This document shows, piece after piece, positions 51,152-59,989 of a DNA stretch of 64,000 nt; the stretch's first letter is position 1; each line of letters begins with the position of its first letter. Made by a program: the position numbers and the translations under genes. Source of the DNA: Usitatibacter rugosus (lineage in GTDB: Bacteria; Pseudomonadota; Gammaproteobacteria; Burkholderiales; Usitatibacteraceae); contig NZ_CP053069.1 in assembly GCF_013003965.1 (NCBI RefSeq), positions 713,419 through 777,418 of the forward strand, written 5' to 3'. The notes below the pieces were generated by a model. It did no database searches and was not told where the DNA came from. It saw nothing but the letters and a program-made list of their open reading frames with translations.

Positions 51152-53482
51152 ATGAACCTCCCCGGCATCATCCAGAAGGCCAGCACGATCATCTTCGACC
51201 ACCGCAAGGTGTGGCTGATCGTGTTCGGGATCCTCACCGTGCTCTTCGCGGCTTCCGCCTCGCGGCTCACGGTCGACGCGGGCTTCAACAAGATGGTGCC
51301 GCTCACGCACCCGTACATGCAGGTGTACCGCGACTACCAGAAGGATTTCGGCAGCGCCAACCGGGTGGCGATCGCGCTCCTCCAGGACGGCGGCGACATC
51401 TTCAACCGCGAGTACATGAAGAAGCTGAAGGCGCTCACCGACGACGTCTTCCTGCTGAACGGCGTGGACCGCCCGTCGGTGCGCTCGCTCTTCACGCCCA
51501 ACACGCGTTTCATCGAGGTGATCGAGGAAGGCTTCGCCGGCGGCAACGTGATCCCGGCGACGTTCCAGGGCACCGACGAGGACATGAAGACCGTCCGCGC
51601 CAACGTCAACAAGTCCACCGAGATCGGCCGCACCGTCGCCTCGGACTTCAGCGGGGCGCTGGTGAGCGCGGCGCTGCTCGAGATCGATCCGCAAACCAAC
51701 CAGCGGCTGAACTACTTCGAGGTCGCCTCGAGGCTGGAGGAGCTGCGCGCCAAGTATTCCGGCGGTGGCCACTCGGTGCACATCATCGGGTTCGCCAAGG
51801 CGATCGGGGACATTCGCGATGGGGCACGCGGCGTGATCATGTTCTTCGGCGTCGCGTTCGTGATCACCGCGGCGCTGATGCTCTGGTTCGTGAAGGACGT
51901 GAAGTTGACCGCCGTGGCGCTCGTCGTGGCGATGATGCCGGTGCTGTGGCTGCTGGGCACGCTCCCGCTGCTGGGCTTCGGCATCGATCCGCTCTCCATC
52001 CTCGTGCCGTTCCTGATCTTCTCCATCGGCGTGTCGCACGCGGTGCAGATGACCAAGACCTGGGAGCGCGAGGTGGTCTCGGGCGTGGACAGCCTCACGG
52101 CCGCCAAGCGCTCGTTCGCCAAGCTCTTCATCCCCGGCACGCTGGCACTCCTCACCAACGTGCTTGGCTTCGCCGTGATCATGATGATCCCCATCGACAT
52201 CGTGCGCGAGCTGGGCATGACGGCCTCGCTGGGCGTGGCCTGGATGATCATCACCAACAAGATGCTGCTGCCGATCATGTTGTCGTTCAGCACGCTCTCG
52301 AAGCGCGTGGCCACGCAGGAGGCCTACCAGGAGAGCCGCGCCGACCGCATCTGGACCATGGCCTCGCGCTGCGTGCTGCGCAAGCGTGCCACCGTCATCG
52401 TCGCCATCGCCGCGGTGATCGGCGTGGTGGGCGTGTGGAAGGCGGGCGACCTCAAGGTGGGCGACTACGGCATCGGCGTTCCCGAGCTGCGGCCCGACTC
52501 GCGCTACAACACCGACAACGCGAAGGTGATCCAGAAGTTCGCGATCGGCGTGAATACGCTGGGAGTCGTCGCGCAGACCAAGAACGTGCAGGGCGCCTGC
52601 ACGCAGTACGACATCATGAGCGCCATCGAGGGCTTCGACTGGGCGATGCAGAACGTGCCCGGCACCCAATCGGTGATCTCGCTGCCGGGCATGGCGAAGA
52701 TGGTCAACGCCGGCTTCAACGAGGGCAACCTCAAGTGGCGCCAGCTCCCGCGCGATGCGCAGGTGATGGCGCAGTCGGTCACGCCGATCGACACGTCCAC
52801 CGGCCTGCTCAACACCGATTGCAGCGCGATGCAGCTCCTCGTGAACACGACCGACCAGCAGGGCGAGACGCTGGCTCGCCTCGTCTCGTCGGCCAAGACG
52901 TTCGCCAAGCAGTACGGCTCCGACAAGCTCGAGTTCAAGCTCGCCACGGGCAACATGGGTGTGACCGCCGCGACGAACGAGGCGGTGGACAAGGCGCGCT
53001 GGGAGATGAACTTCGCGATCTTCGGGGCGCTGCTGGTGATGTGCATGGTCACCTTCCGCAGCCTGCGAGCGACGCTGTGCATCCTGATCCCGCTGGCGCT
53101 TGTCTCCATCCTCTGCGAGGCGCTGATGCCGATGCTCGGCATCGGGCTCAAGGTCTCCACGCTGCCGGTGATCGCGCTGGGCGTGGGCGTCGGCGTGGAC
53201 TACGCGATCTACCTCTACGACCGCATCGAAGTGCACCTGGAGGAAGGCAAGCCGCTCAACCAGGCCTTCTTCGAGGCGCTGCGCGAGCGCGGCACCGCGA
53301 TGGTGTTCACGGCGGTCACGATGACGCTGGGCGTGGGCACGTGGGTGATGTCCGCCCTCAAGTTCCAGGCCGACATGGGCATCCTCCTCGCGTTCATGTT
53401 CTTCCTGAACATGCTGGGCGCTCTCTTCCTCCTGCCGGCGCTGGCGGCCTTCCTGCTGAAGCCCCACGCCGCCAAGGCGTGA
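51152..53482 (+). CDS. RND/MMPL-superfamily transporter
   Basis: 776 residues with two homologous halves: a membrane helix at about 20-38, a large periplasmic loop, a 5-helix block (about 235-400), a second helix (about 412-430), a loop and a final 5-helix block (about 630-770). GVGVGVDYAIYLYDRI carries the sterol-sensing/MMPL-like helix motif. It resembles lipid exporters such as HpnN and MmpL. No membrane-fusion protein or TolC is adjacent, so with DUF1302 and DUF1329 it may form a distinct route for hydrophobic molecules. Confidence 0.9.
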   Translation: MNLPGIIQKASTIIFDHRKVWLIVFGILTVLFAASASRLTVDAGFNKMVPLTHPYMQVYRDYQKDFGSANRVAIALLQDGGDIFNREYMKKLKALTDDVFLLNGVDRPSVRSLFTPNTRFIEVIEEGFAGGNVIPATFQGTDEDMKTVRANVNKSTEIGRTVASDFSGALVSAALLEIDPQTNQRLNYFEVASRLEELRAKYSGGGHSVHIIGFAKAIGDIRDGARGVIMFFGVAFVITAALMLWFVKDVKLTAVALVVAMMPVLWLLGTLPLLGFGIDPLSILVPFLIFSIGVSHAVQMTKTWEREVVSGVDSLTAAKRSFAKLFIPGTLALLTNVLGFAVIMMIPIDIVRELGMTASLGVAWMIITNKMLLPIMLSFSTLSKRVATQEAYQESRADRIWTMASRCVLRKRATVIVAIAAVIGVVGVWKAGDLKVGDYGIGVPELRPDSRYNTDNAKVIQKFAIGVNTLGVVAQTKNVQGACTQYDIMSAIEGFDWAMQNVPGTQSVISLPGMAKMVNAGFNEGNLKWRQLPRDAQVMAQSVTPIDTSTGLLNTDCSAMQLLVNTTDQQGETLARLVSSAKTFAKQYGSDKLEFKLATGNMGVTAATNEAVDKARWEMNFAIFGALLVMCMVTFRSLRATLCILIPLALVSILCEALMPMLGIGLKVSTLPVIALGVGVGVDYAIYLYDRIEVHLEEGKPLNQAFFEALRERGTAMVFTAVTMTLGVGTWVMSALKFQADMGILLAFMFFLNMLGALFLLPALAAFLLKPHAAKA

Positions 53483-53847
53483 GCCGCTTCTTCCTCGTCG
53501 CGGGCGCCCTCGTCATGGCGGCGGGCGTCGCGGCGGGCGCCTACGGGGCCCATGCCGCGAAGAACGCGGCGCATCCCGAAGCCGTGCGGCTGCTGCAAAT
53601 CGCGGTGCTCTATCACCTGGTGCACGGGCTCGCGGTCGTCGCCGTGGGTCTCGCCGCGCGCGACATCGCGTCGCGGTTCCTCGCGGCGGCCGGCACGCTG
53701 TTCCTCGCGGGCATCGTGCTCTTCTGCGGCTCGCTCTGGGCTCTCGCGATGTCGGGCAGCTTGCCGCTGCCCACGGCGCCCGTCGGCGGTCTCTGCTTCA
53801 TCGCCGGCTGGCTGGCGTTCGCGGTCGGCGCGTTCCGCTCGCGATGA
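53479..53847 (+). CDS. DUF423 membrane protein
   Basis: 122 residues, four membrane helices: GALVMAAGVAAGAYGAHA at the N-terminus and the LLQIAVLYHLVHGLAVV region are typical of DUF423 (YgdD). The function is unknown. The start is GTG 53479, overlapping the RND stop by 4 nt, and its own stop overlaps the next ATG by 4 nt, so three genes are translationally chained. Confidence 0.88.
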   Translation: MSRFFLVAGALVMAAGVAAGAYGAHAAKNAAHPEAVRLLQIAVLYHLVHGLAVVAVGLAARDIASRFLAAAGTLFLAGIVLFCGSLWALAMSGSLPLPTAPVGGLCFIAGWLAFAVGAFRSR

Positions 53848-54380
53848 AGCCGATGGCCTTCGCGGCCGCCGCCGTCCTCGCCGCGTGCGTGCCGCTCCTG
53901 CCGCACGACTACCTCGAGCCCTCGGCACCGGGCGCCACGACGATCGTGAATCGCTGTTGGGGAATGCGGGACCAGGTCGAGATGGATCTCGGGCCGGTGA
54001 AAGCCTTTGCCCGCGTAGCGCGCTTCCCGCCGTCCCTTCGCTTCGTCGAGCTGCGATTGCAGGTGCCGCCCGGCCACGTGATCGTTCCCGACGGGGACGA
54101 GGCGACGCTTACAGGCGCCTCGGGCAGCGAACGCCGCCGCGTGGTGCTGGGAACGACCAGCAATCCCACGCTGCCCACCGAGCCGCTGCGCGCGATGGAG
54201 GGCGGCCGGGTCGCGGGTGGGTTCGACCGCAACCACTGGCTGTTCATCCCGATCGAGGGCGATGGCGAGATCGAGGTGCGCTTCCCCGCGATGTCGCTCG
54301 ACGGCAAGCCGTTTCCCCTGCCGCCGATCCGCTTCACGCCACGCAGCCACGTGCAGGTGGCCGCGCCGCTGCAGTGCTGA
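53844..54380 (+). CDS. putative lipoprotein, unknown function
   Basis: 178 residues: a signal peptide with lipobox LAAC (Cys15), then a compact beta-rich domain (KAFARVARFPPSLRFVELRLQ; HVIVPDGDEATLTG; IEVRFPAMSLDGKPFPLPPI). I do not recognise the family. It is translationally coupled to the DUF423 gene and ends 9 nt before the convergent subtilase. Confidence 0.7.
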   Translation: MKPMAFAAAAVLAACVPLLPHDYLEPSAPGATTIVNRCWGMRDQVEMDLGPVKAFARVARFPPSLRFVELRLQVPPGHVIVPDGDEATLTGASGSERRRVVLGTTSNPTLPTEPLRAMEGGRVAGGFDRNHWLFIPIEGDGEIEVRFPAMSLDGKPFPLPPIRFTPRSHVQVAAPLQC

Positions 54381-54389
54381 GCCCTAGCC

Positions 54390-56855
54390 CTAGCCCGAGC
54401 AGGCGGGCAGCTGCGTCCCGAAGACCTGCCGCGTGATCGCCTTGGTGACGCTGATCCCGTCCACCGAATACTGGAGCGTCCCCGTTTCGCCGTTCGTGAA
54501 CGCGAGGCGCATCGTGCCCACACGCGTCACGTCCGCGGCTCCGATCGGCGTGAAGGGCTGAGCGTTGAAGGCGGGACCCGTGGTGCGGTAGAGGTCGCCC
54601 GAGAAGGCGCCGTCGGGCTGGCGTTTCCCGGAGGTCATGACGAGCCACAGCCCGGACCCATCCAGCCCGTACGTGAAGAGCGACGCGAACATCGTGTCGC
54701 CCTGCTGCGTGAGGTTGATGCCCCAGCCGGACTCGCCAGCATTCCACCAGATGTCCTGGTAGTTGGTGAGCGCGGCGCGCGATCCCGTGGCTGCCGTGCA
54801 GTCCGCCGCACGCAGGCCGAACACCTGCTTCTCGATCGCCTTCGTCACCGGCGCGCCGTTCACGTCGTATTCGAGCGTCGCCCCCGTGCCGGCGAAGGTG
54901 ATGCGCATCTGCCCGACCGGCGTCACGTTACCCGGCGTGATGGGCGGGAAGGGATTCGCGTCGAAGCGCGAGCCGGTCGTGCGGTAGAGCGTGCCCACGA
55001 ACGCGCCGGAGGGTTGCTTGCGTCCTTCGGAAAGGATGAGCCAGAGGGGCTTGCGCGCCGCGTCGTAGGTGAAGAGCGTCCCGAAGATCACGTCGCCCTG
55101 GTGCGCGAAGTTGATGCCCCAGCCCGACTCCGCGGCGTTCCACCACATGCCGGTCTGGTTCGCCGCGCCTTCCACGGCCGTTGCGTCGGGCGCGAAGCCC
55201 AGCAGCACGTTGTTTGCGTAGGCACCGCCCGTCGACTCGCCCCCGGTGTTGCGGAGCTGCGTGCGGTCGCATTGCGCGGCCGTGTAGAGGATGTGGTCGA
55301 TGCGCGCCGCGTCGAAGGCGAGGCACAGGGCTCGCGTCCCGGCCGGAGCGCTGCCGGGCGCATAGACGTAGCCCTCGATCATGTCGAGCACGTAGCCGCG
55401 GGCCTGGAGGGCGCGCGCATCCGCGTCCGAAGTGGCATACGCGAAGGCGCGTGTCGTGGCGCACCCTGCGCCCGCGGTGCACGACTGCGACATGCGATAG
55501 AGGGGCACGAGCGGCGCGCCCGTGGGGCTGTGCTCCGTCGTGAAGACCGAGAACCCCGAGCGTGCGTTGAAGCTGGTGCACACGCCCGGCGCCGAGCAGA
55601 CACGACCCTTGAACTGCGGGTAGCCCGCGACCGGATCGCCGAAGCTCGCATACGTGTCGCGGGCGGCGAGGCCCTCGATGCGCAGCTCGCCGGCGAGCGC
55701 CGACACGGCCGCCTGCGGCGACGACGTGAAGAGATGATGCCCGCTCGCCGAAGCGAACAGCGAGAACACCGGCGTCACGCGATTCACGCCCGGCCCGAGG
55801 GCGCGCCGCACGGCCGCTTCCGCATCGGGGATGTAGAACGTGAGGCCCGACCCTGCGGGGCCCGCGACGGGCCGCGTGGCCGTCTCGTTGATGATGGCGC
55901 GCGTCTCCGCCGCCGTGAGCAGCGGGTTGGCCGAACGCATCAGGCCGACCAGCCCGGTGATGTGCGGCGCCGCGAACGACGTGCCGGTGCAGTCCCCGAA
56001 GCCCGCATACGACGCGGGCAGCGACGCGGTCTCGCCCAACGTGCTGTCGAACCGGTCGCCACAGCGCTGCGGCGGGAAGTCGAAGTACACCGCGCCCACC
56101 GGGTGCGTGGTGAGCACGTCGCGCGACGGCGCGACCAGGCGGACCTCCGGCCCGTAGTTGGAGCCGGGGTTGGAGCTGTGATAGCCCTGCGTCCAGAACT
56201 GCCCGTCGGGCTGCAGCCCCGCCACGCCGATCACGGTGGGCTCGTTGGCGGGATGGCCGATGCGGTTCGCGAAGTTGTTGCCCGCGATCGTGACGAAGAC
56301 GACATCGCGTTCCTCTGCCACGTCGATCCAGCGGCAATTCTCGGCGGGGACGGTGCCGCGCCCGCACGAGGGATTCACGACATCGGGCGAGGCGGCGCCC
56401 GCGCTGTAGTTGATGGCCACCGCGCCGACGGCGACGGCATCGTAGAACGACTGGAGCCGGAAGCGCTCCGCGTCTTGCATCGACACCGAGCAGTTGGGGC
56501 ACGCGCCCGAGATGCCGGCGCCGTTGTTGCCGCGCGCGGCCAGCACGCCCAGGGTCATGTGCCCGTGGTAGCGCTCGATGGGATTCATCGGCATCGAGAG
56601 GTGCGGACGCAGCGGGCCCTCGAGGCCCGAGCCGAGGTCGGGGTTCGGACGGATGAAGCCCTGGTCGGCGAGCGAGACATGGGCGCGGCCGCGCGTGATG
56701 GCCCACGCGCGATCGAAGCGCAGCATCTCCATGCCCCACTGGTAGGCGCCTGGCGACGCGGGGCGCGGCAAGGGAACCGCGAAGGGGTCGGACTGCGCGA
56801 GAACGGCGCCGGCTTGCAGCGCCGCGAAGGCGAGGAACAACAGGCGCCGACGCAT
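54390..56855 (-). CDS. secreted subtilisin-like (S8) protease with tandem C-terminal repeat
   Basis: 821 residues: a signal peptide (1-20), an S8 catalytic domain with Asp64 (LADQGF), His97 (YHGHM), oxyanion Asn193 (IAGNN) and Ser293 (GTSFAAP), all intact, and no propeptide of usual length. Residues about 361-555 resemble DUF5648-like repeats. The last 250 residues hold two copies (about 571-679 and 703-812) of a ~110-residue unit: WWNA-ESGWGIN-QGD-FTY-LYRTTG-F-VTKAI-QVFG. It probably degrades extracellular protein, with the repeats used for secretion or attachment. Confidence 0.87.
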   Translation of the reverse strand: MRRRLLFLAFAALQAGAVLAQSDPFAVPLPRPASPGAYQWGMEMLRFDRAWAITRGRAHVSLADQGFIRPNPDLGSGLEGPLRPHLSMPMNPIERYHGHMTLGVLAARGNNGAGISGACPNCSVSMQDAERFRLQSFYDAVAVGAVAINYSAGAASPDVVNPSCGRGTVPAENCRWIDVAEERDVVFVTIAGNNFANRIGHPANEPTVIGVAGLQPDGQFWTQGYHSSNPGSNYGPEVRLVAPSRDVLTTHPVGAVYFDFPPQRCGDRFDSTLGETASLPASYAGFGDCTGTSFAAPHITGLVGLMRSANPLLTAAETRAIINETATRPVAGPAGSGLTFYIPDAEAAVRRALGPGVNRVTPVFSLFASASGHHLFTSSPQAAVSALAGELRIEGLAARDTYASFGDPVAGYPQFKGRVCSAPGVCTSFNARSGFSVFTTEHSPTGAPLVPLYRMSQSCTAGAGCATTRAFAYATSDADARALQARGYVLDMIEGYVYAPGSAPAGTRALCLAFDAARIDHILYTAAQCDRTQLRNTGGESTGGAYANNVLLGFAPDATAVEGAANQTGMWWNAAESGWGINFAHQGDVIFGTLFTYDAARKPLWLILSEGRKQPSGAFVGTLYRTTGSRFDANPFPPITPGNVTPVGQMRITFAGTGATLEYDVNGAPVTKAIEKQVFGLRAADCTAATGSRAALTNYQDIWWNAGESGWGINLTQQGDTMFASLFTYGLDGSGLWLVMTSGKRQPDGAFSGDLYRTTGPAFNAQPFTPIGAADVTRVGTMRLAFTNGETGTLQYSVDGISVTKAITRQVFGTQLPACSG

Positions 56856-56857
56856 GG

Positions 56858-57652
56858 TCAGCTCACTGCGTCGTCGACGCGGACGGTGCCGTGCGAAAGC
56901 GCGACGGCGTTCATCCCGAAGAGCGAACCGAAGGTGGGGTCGTTCCGATATTCGGAGAGGACGGAAAGCGGCTCGGGGCCGGTGACCTCGCCGGTGGTCT
57001 GGTCGGTGGTCGTGACCTGGCAGCGGCCACAGGGCTTCACCATGCGGAAACGAACGTCACCCACGCGGACCTCCTTCCACCCGTCCTCGGCATAGGCGGG
57101 AACGCCCTTTACGACCAGGTTGGGGCGAAAACGGTTCATCGGCACGGGGCGCGAGAGGCGGCCGTTCAGCTCCTCCAGCGACGCCTCGTTGGTGAAGAGG
57201 AACGGGTAGCCGTCGGCGAAGCTCACGATGTGCTCGCCGCCATAGGTCGGGTTCGTCGCGCGGCGCGAATCATCGGGCATGTAGACCAGGCGGCATGCCG
57301 TGTCGAGATAGCCGCTGAGCCAGGCGTCGGCTTCGGGCGAGGGCGCGATAGCCGCCACGCCGCTGCTGTTCCAGACCCGTACGGACAGGGGCGCGCCGTC
57401 GGTGGGTTCCACCGGGAGCTCGACTTCGCCGGCGTCGGGCCCGGCGAGGCGCAGCTTGCCACCCTCGATCTCCGTCCACACGGTGGCCATGCGCGGAAAG
57501 TCGCGTTGCGTGAAGAATTCGCCGGCCGGATCGACCACCATGAAGCGGCGATCGTGGCGCAGGCCGCGTGGGGTGACCTCGGCTTCGGTCAGTTCGATCG
57601 CGCCGAGGCCCTTGACGGGGTAGATGCGCAGCGCGGAAACCGTGACGGGCAT
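56858..57652 (-). CDS. ycbX: MOSC domain protein (YcbX type)
   Basis: 264 residues: an N-terminal beta-barrel domain (YPVKGLGAIELTEAEVTPRG, RRFMVVD) and a C-terminal MOSC domain with NRFRPNLVV and the molybdenum-binding Cys in KPCGRCQVTT. The family (YcbX, YiiM, mARC) reduces N-hydroxylated compounds with Moco. The presence of a MoeB-type gene in the window is consistent with Moco use. The start is ATG 57652; a weak GTG lies 15 nt upstream. No strong Shine-Dalgarno. It ends 2 nt before the subtilase start on the same strand. Confidence 0.88.
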   Translation of the reverse strand: MPVTVSALRIYPVKGLGAIELTEAEVTPRGLRHDRRFMVVDPAGEFFTQRDFPRMATVWTEIEGGKLRLAGPDAGEVELPVEPTDGAPLSVRVWNSSGVAAIAPSPEADAWLSGYLDTACRLVYMPDDSRRATNPTYGGEHIVSFADGYPFLFTNEASLEELNGRLSRPVPMNRFRPNLVVKGVPAYAEDGWKEVRVGDVRFRMVKPCGRCQVTTTDQTTGEVTGPEPLSVLSEYRNDPTFGSLFGMNAVALSHGTVRVDDAVS

Positions 57653-57666
57653 GTGAATTTGCACAT

Positions 57667-57695
57667 TTGTGTTCGGGGGCTTCCAAGCGTACCTT
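57667..57695 (+). promoter_or_regulatory. candidate SPFH operon promoter
   Basis: TTGTGT (57667-57672) and TACCTT (57690-57695) with a 17-nt spacer in the divergent MOSC/SPFH gap. The hexamers are moderate matches. Confidence 0.4.
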
Positions 57696-57746
57696 ATTCG
57701 CCCCGGCCCCCCGCCGGCATGACGCCCTGAAAGGAACCTTTTCGCC

Positions 57747-58859
57747 ATGGCACTGTGGGACAAGCTGAAGCAGGAACTGGTCGACATCGTCGAGTGGCTG
57801 GACGACACCAACGACACGCTCGCCTACCGCTTCGAGCGCTACCAGAACGAGATCAAGTACGGAGCGCAGCTCGTCGTGAGGGAAGGGCAGGTGGCCGTCT
57901 TCATCAACGAGGGCCAGCTCGCCGACGTCTACAAGCCCGGCACGCACACCCTGAACACGCAGAACATGCCCATCCTCGCCACGCTGCGGGGCTGGAAGTA
58001 CGGCTTCAACAGCCCGTTCAAGGCGGAGGTCTACTTCGTCTCCACGCGCAAGTTCACGGACTTGAAGTGGGGCACGCCCGGCCCGGCGATGATGCGCGAC
58101 AAGGATTTCGGGATGATCCGCGCCACCGCCTTCGGCCTGTATTCGATCCGCGTGAAGGACGCCGGCAAGTTCGTGGTCGACCTGGTCGGCACCGACGGGC
58201 GCTTCACGCTGGACGAGATCCAGGCGAACCTCCGCGGCAAGATCGGCACGCGCATCAAGGAAGTCATGCCGGAGCTCGGCATTCCCGTGATCGAGATGGA
58301 AGCCAAGGTCACCGAGATGGGCACGCGCCTGCGCGATCGCCTCACGCCGGACTTCGATGGCTTCGGCCTGGAGCTCCTCGAAGTGCAGGTGCAGGACATC
58401 GGCCTGCCCGAGGAAGTCGAGAAGGCGATGGACAAGCGCGGCGCGATGGCTGCCGTGGGCAACCTCGACAACCTCATGAAGTACGAGTCGGCCGGTGCGA
58501 TCCGGGATGCCGCCAACAATCCCGGCGGTGCCGCAGGCGCTGCCGTGGGCCTTGGCGCCGGTGTGGCGATGGGCGCGCAGATGATGAACGCCATGGGTGG
58601 CGCGATGGGCGGCCATGCGGGCGGCGGCATGCCGCCCCCGATTCCCGGCGGCGCTCCGTCCTTCCACGTCGCGGTCGGCCAGCAGCAGACCGGGCCCTTC
58701 GAGCTCGGAACCCTGCAGCAGCAGGTCGCGAGCGGGACGCTGCGCCGCGATTCGCTGGTGTGGCGCGCGGGCATGGCGCAATGGTCGAAAGCGGGCGAGG
58801 TGCCCGAGCTGCAAGGTCTCTTCGCCAGCACGCCGCCGCCGGTGCCGCCCGCCGCGTGA
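57747..58859 (+). CDS. SPFH protein with C-terminal GYF_2-like domain (YdjI type)
   Basis: 370 residues: an SPFH/virion-core domain (about 35-245; VVREGQVAVFINEGQ, DVYKPGTHTLNT), a Gly/Ala/Met-rich flexible linker (about 250-305), and a C-terminal GYF_2-like domain (FHVAVGQQQTGPFELGTL, LVWRAGMAQWSKAGEV). No membrane helix, so it is probably recruited to the membrane. In Bacillus the relative YdjI works with PspA and membrane zinc-ribbon proteins YdjG/H in membrane stress; here a zinc-ribbon membrane protein follows directly. Confidence 0.87.
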   Translation: MALWDKLKQELVDIVEWLDDTNDTLAYRFERYQNEIKYGAQLVVREGQVAVFINEGQLADVYKPGTHTLNTQNMPILATLRGWKYGFNSPFKAEVYFVSTRKFTDLKWGTPGPAMMRDKDFGMIRATAFGLYSIRVKDAGKFVVDLVGTDGRFTLDEIQANLRGKIGTRIKEVMPELGIPVIEMEAKVTEMGTRLRDRLTPDFDGFGLELLEVQVQDIGLPEEVEKAMDKRGAMAAVGNLDNLMKYESAGAIRDAANNPGGAAGAAVGLGAGVAMGAQMMNAMGGAMGGHAGGGMPPPIPGGAPSFHVAVGQQQTGPFELGTLQQQVASGTLRRDSLVWRAGMAQWSKAGEVPELQGLFASTPPPVPPAA

Positions 58860-59989
58860 GCGAAGCGGACAGCAGCGAAGCGCGAACGCAGGATCGCCCC
58901 GAAGCCGACTTCATCCGCACCTTCCCGTGCGGAGGCTGCGGGGCGAAGCTGTCCTTCGCGCCCGGCACGCGCACCCTCAAGTGCGAGTTCTGCGGGACGG
59001 CCAACGAGATCGAGGCGGATGACACCCGCGTCGAGGAGTTGCCGTTCGACACCTACCTCAAGGCCCTCGAGGGCCGCGAGGAGATGGTGCAGGCCGAGAC
59101 GGTCAAGTGCGCCAAGTGCGGCGCCGAGCAAACTCTGGGCGACAACCTCTTCGCCTCGGCGTGCACGTTCTGCAGCTCGCCGATCGTCTCGAAGGGCTAC
59201 GCGGCGCGGCGCATCAAGCCGAAGGCGATCGTTCCCTTCCAGGTCGACCACAAGCGAGCGCAGGACGAATTCCGCCGCTGGGTGAAGTCGCTGTGGCTGG
59301 CGCCCAACGACCTCAAGCGCTATGCGCAAAGCGACGCGGGGATGACGGGCCTCTATCTCCCGTACTGGACCTACGACTGCAACACCGCCACGCACTACAC
59401 CGGCGAGCGCGGCGAGGACTACTACACGGACGAGCGGGTCGAGACCACCGACTCGCAGGGCCGCACGTCGGTGTCGACGCAGCGCCGCAAGCACACGCGC
59501 TGGTCCGCGGTCTCGGGAAGCGTGGAGGCTTTCCACGACGACGTGATCGTGATGGCTTCGCACTCGCTGCCACGGACGATGCACGGCGCGGCGACCGCGT
59601 GGAATTTGAAGGGCCTCGTGCCGTACCAGCCGGAGTTCGTGGGCGGCTTTCGCGCCGAGGCCTACCAGGTCGGCCTCTCCGAAGGCTTCCCGATCGCGAA
59701 GGAGGACATCGACGCCACCGTGTACGGGTTGATACGGCGCGACATCGGCGGCGACCAGCAGAGGGTGCACCAGGTGTCCACCCAGTACTCGAACGTGACG
59801 TTCAAGCACGTGCTGCTGCCGGTGTGGATCTCGGCGTACCGCTACCGCGACAAGGTCTTCCGTTTCCTCGTGAACGGGCAGACCGGCGAGGTCTCCGGCG
59901 ACAGTCCGACGTCGTGGGTGAAGGTGACGATGCTGACCATCGCGGTGGTGATCGGGATCTTCATCCTGCTCGTGCTGTTCTCGAACTGA
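58856..59989 (+). CDS. zinc-ribbon membrane protein (YdjG-like)
   Basis: 377 residues: two N-terminal zinc ribbons (CGGCG...CEFCG at about 22-45 and CAKCG...CTFCS at about 83-107), a central beta-rich domain (LYLPYWTYDCNTATHYTGERG, VEAFHDDVIVMAS) and one C-terminal membrane helix (about 355-374). Such proteins are often labelled 'primosomal protein N' only because of the zinc ribbon; there is no helicase motif. The start is GTG 58856, overlapping the SPFH stop by 4 nt, so the two are a functional pair. Confidence 0.85.
   Translation: MSEADSSEARTQDRPEADFIRTFPCGGCGAKLSFAPGTRTLKCEFCGTANEIEADDTRVEELPFDTYLKALEGREEMVQAETVKCAKCGAEQTLGDNLFASACTFCSSPIVSKGYAARRIKPKAIVPFQVDHKRAQDEFRRWVKSLWLAPNDLKRYAQSDAGMTGLYLPYWTYDCNTATHYTGERGEDYYTDERVETTDSQGRTSVSTQRRKHTRWSAVSGSVEAFHDDVIVMASHSLPRTMHGAATAWNLKGLVPYQPEFVGGFRAEAYQVGLSEGFPIAKEDIDATVYGLIRRDIGGDQQRVHQVSTQYSNVTFKHVLLPVWISAYRYRDKVFRFLVNGQTGEVSGDSPTSWVKVTMLTIAVVIGIFILLVLFSN

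Noticed and set aside
51140-53467. A 775-codon minus-strand frame opposite the RND transporter
   Set aside because: His/Arg/Gly-rich antisense artefact of a well-recognised transporter gene.
58856-59989. Annotation as primosomal protein N' (PriA)
   Set aside because: There are only zinc ribbons and a C-terminal membrane helix; no helicase Walker motifs.
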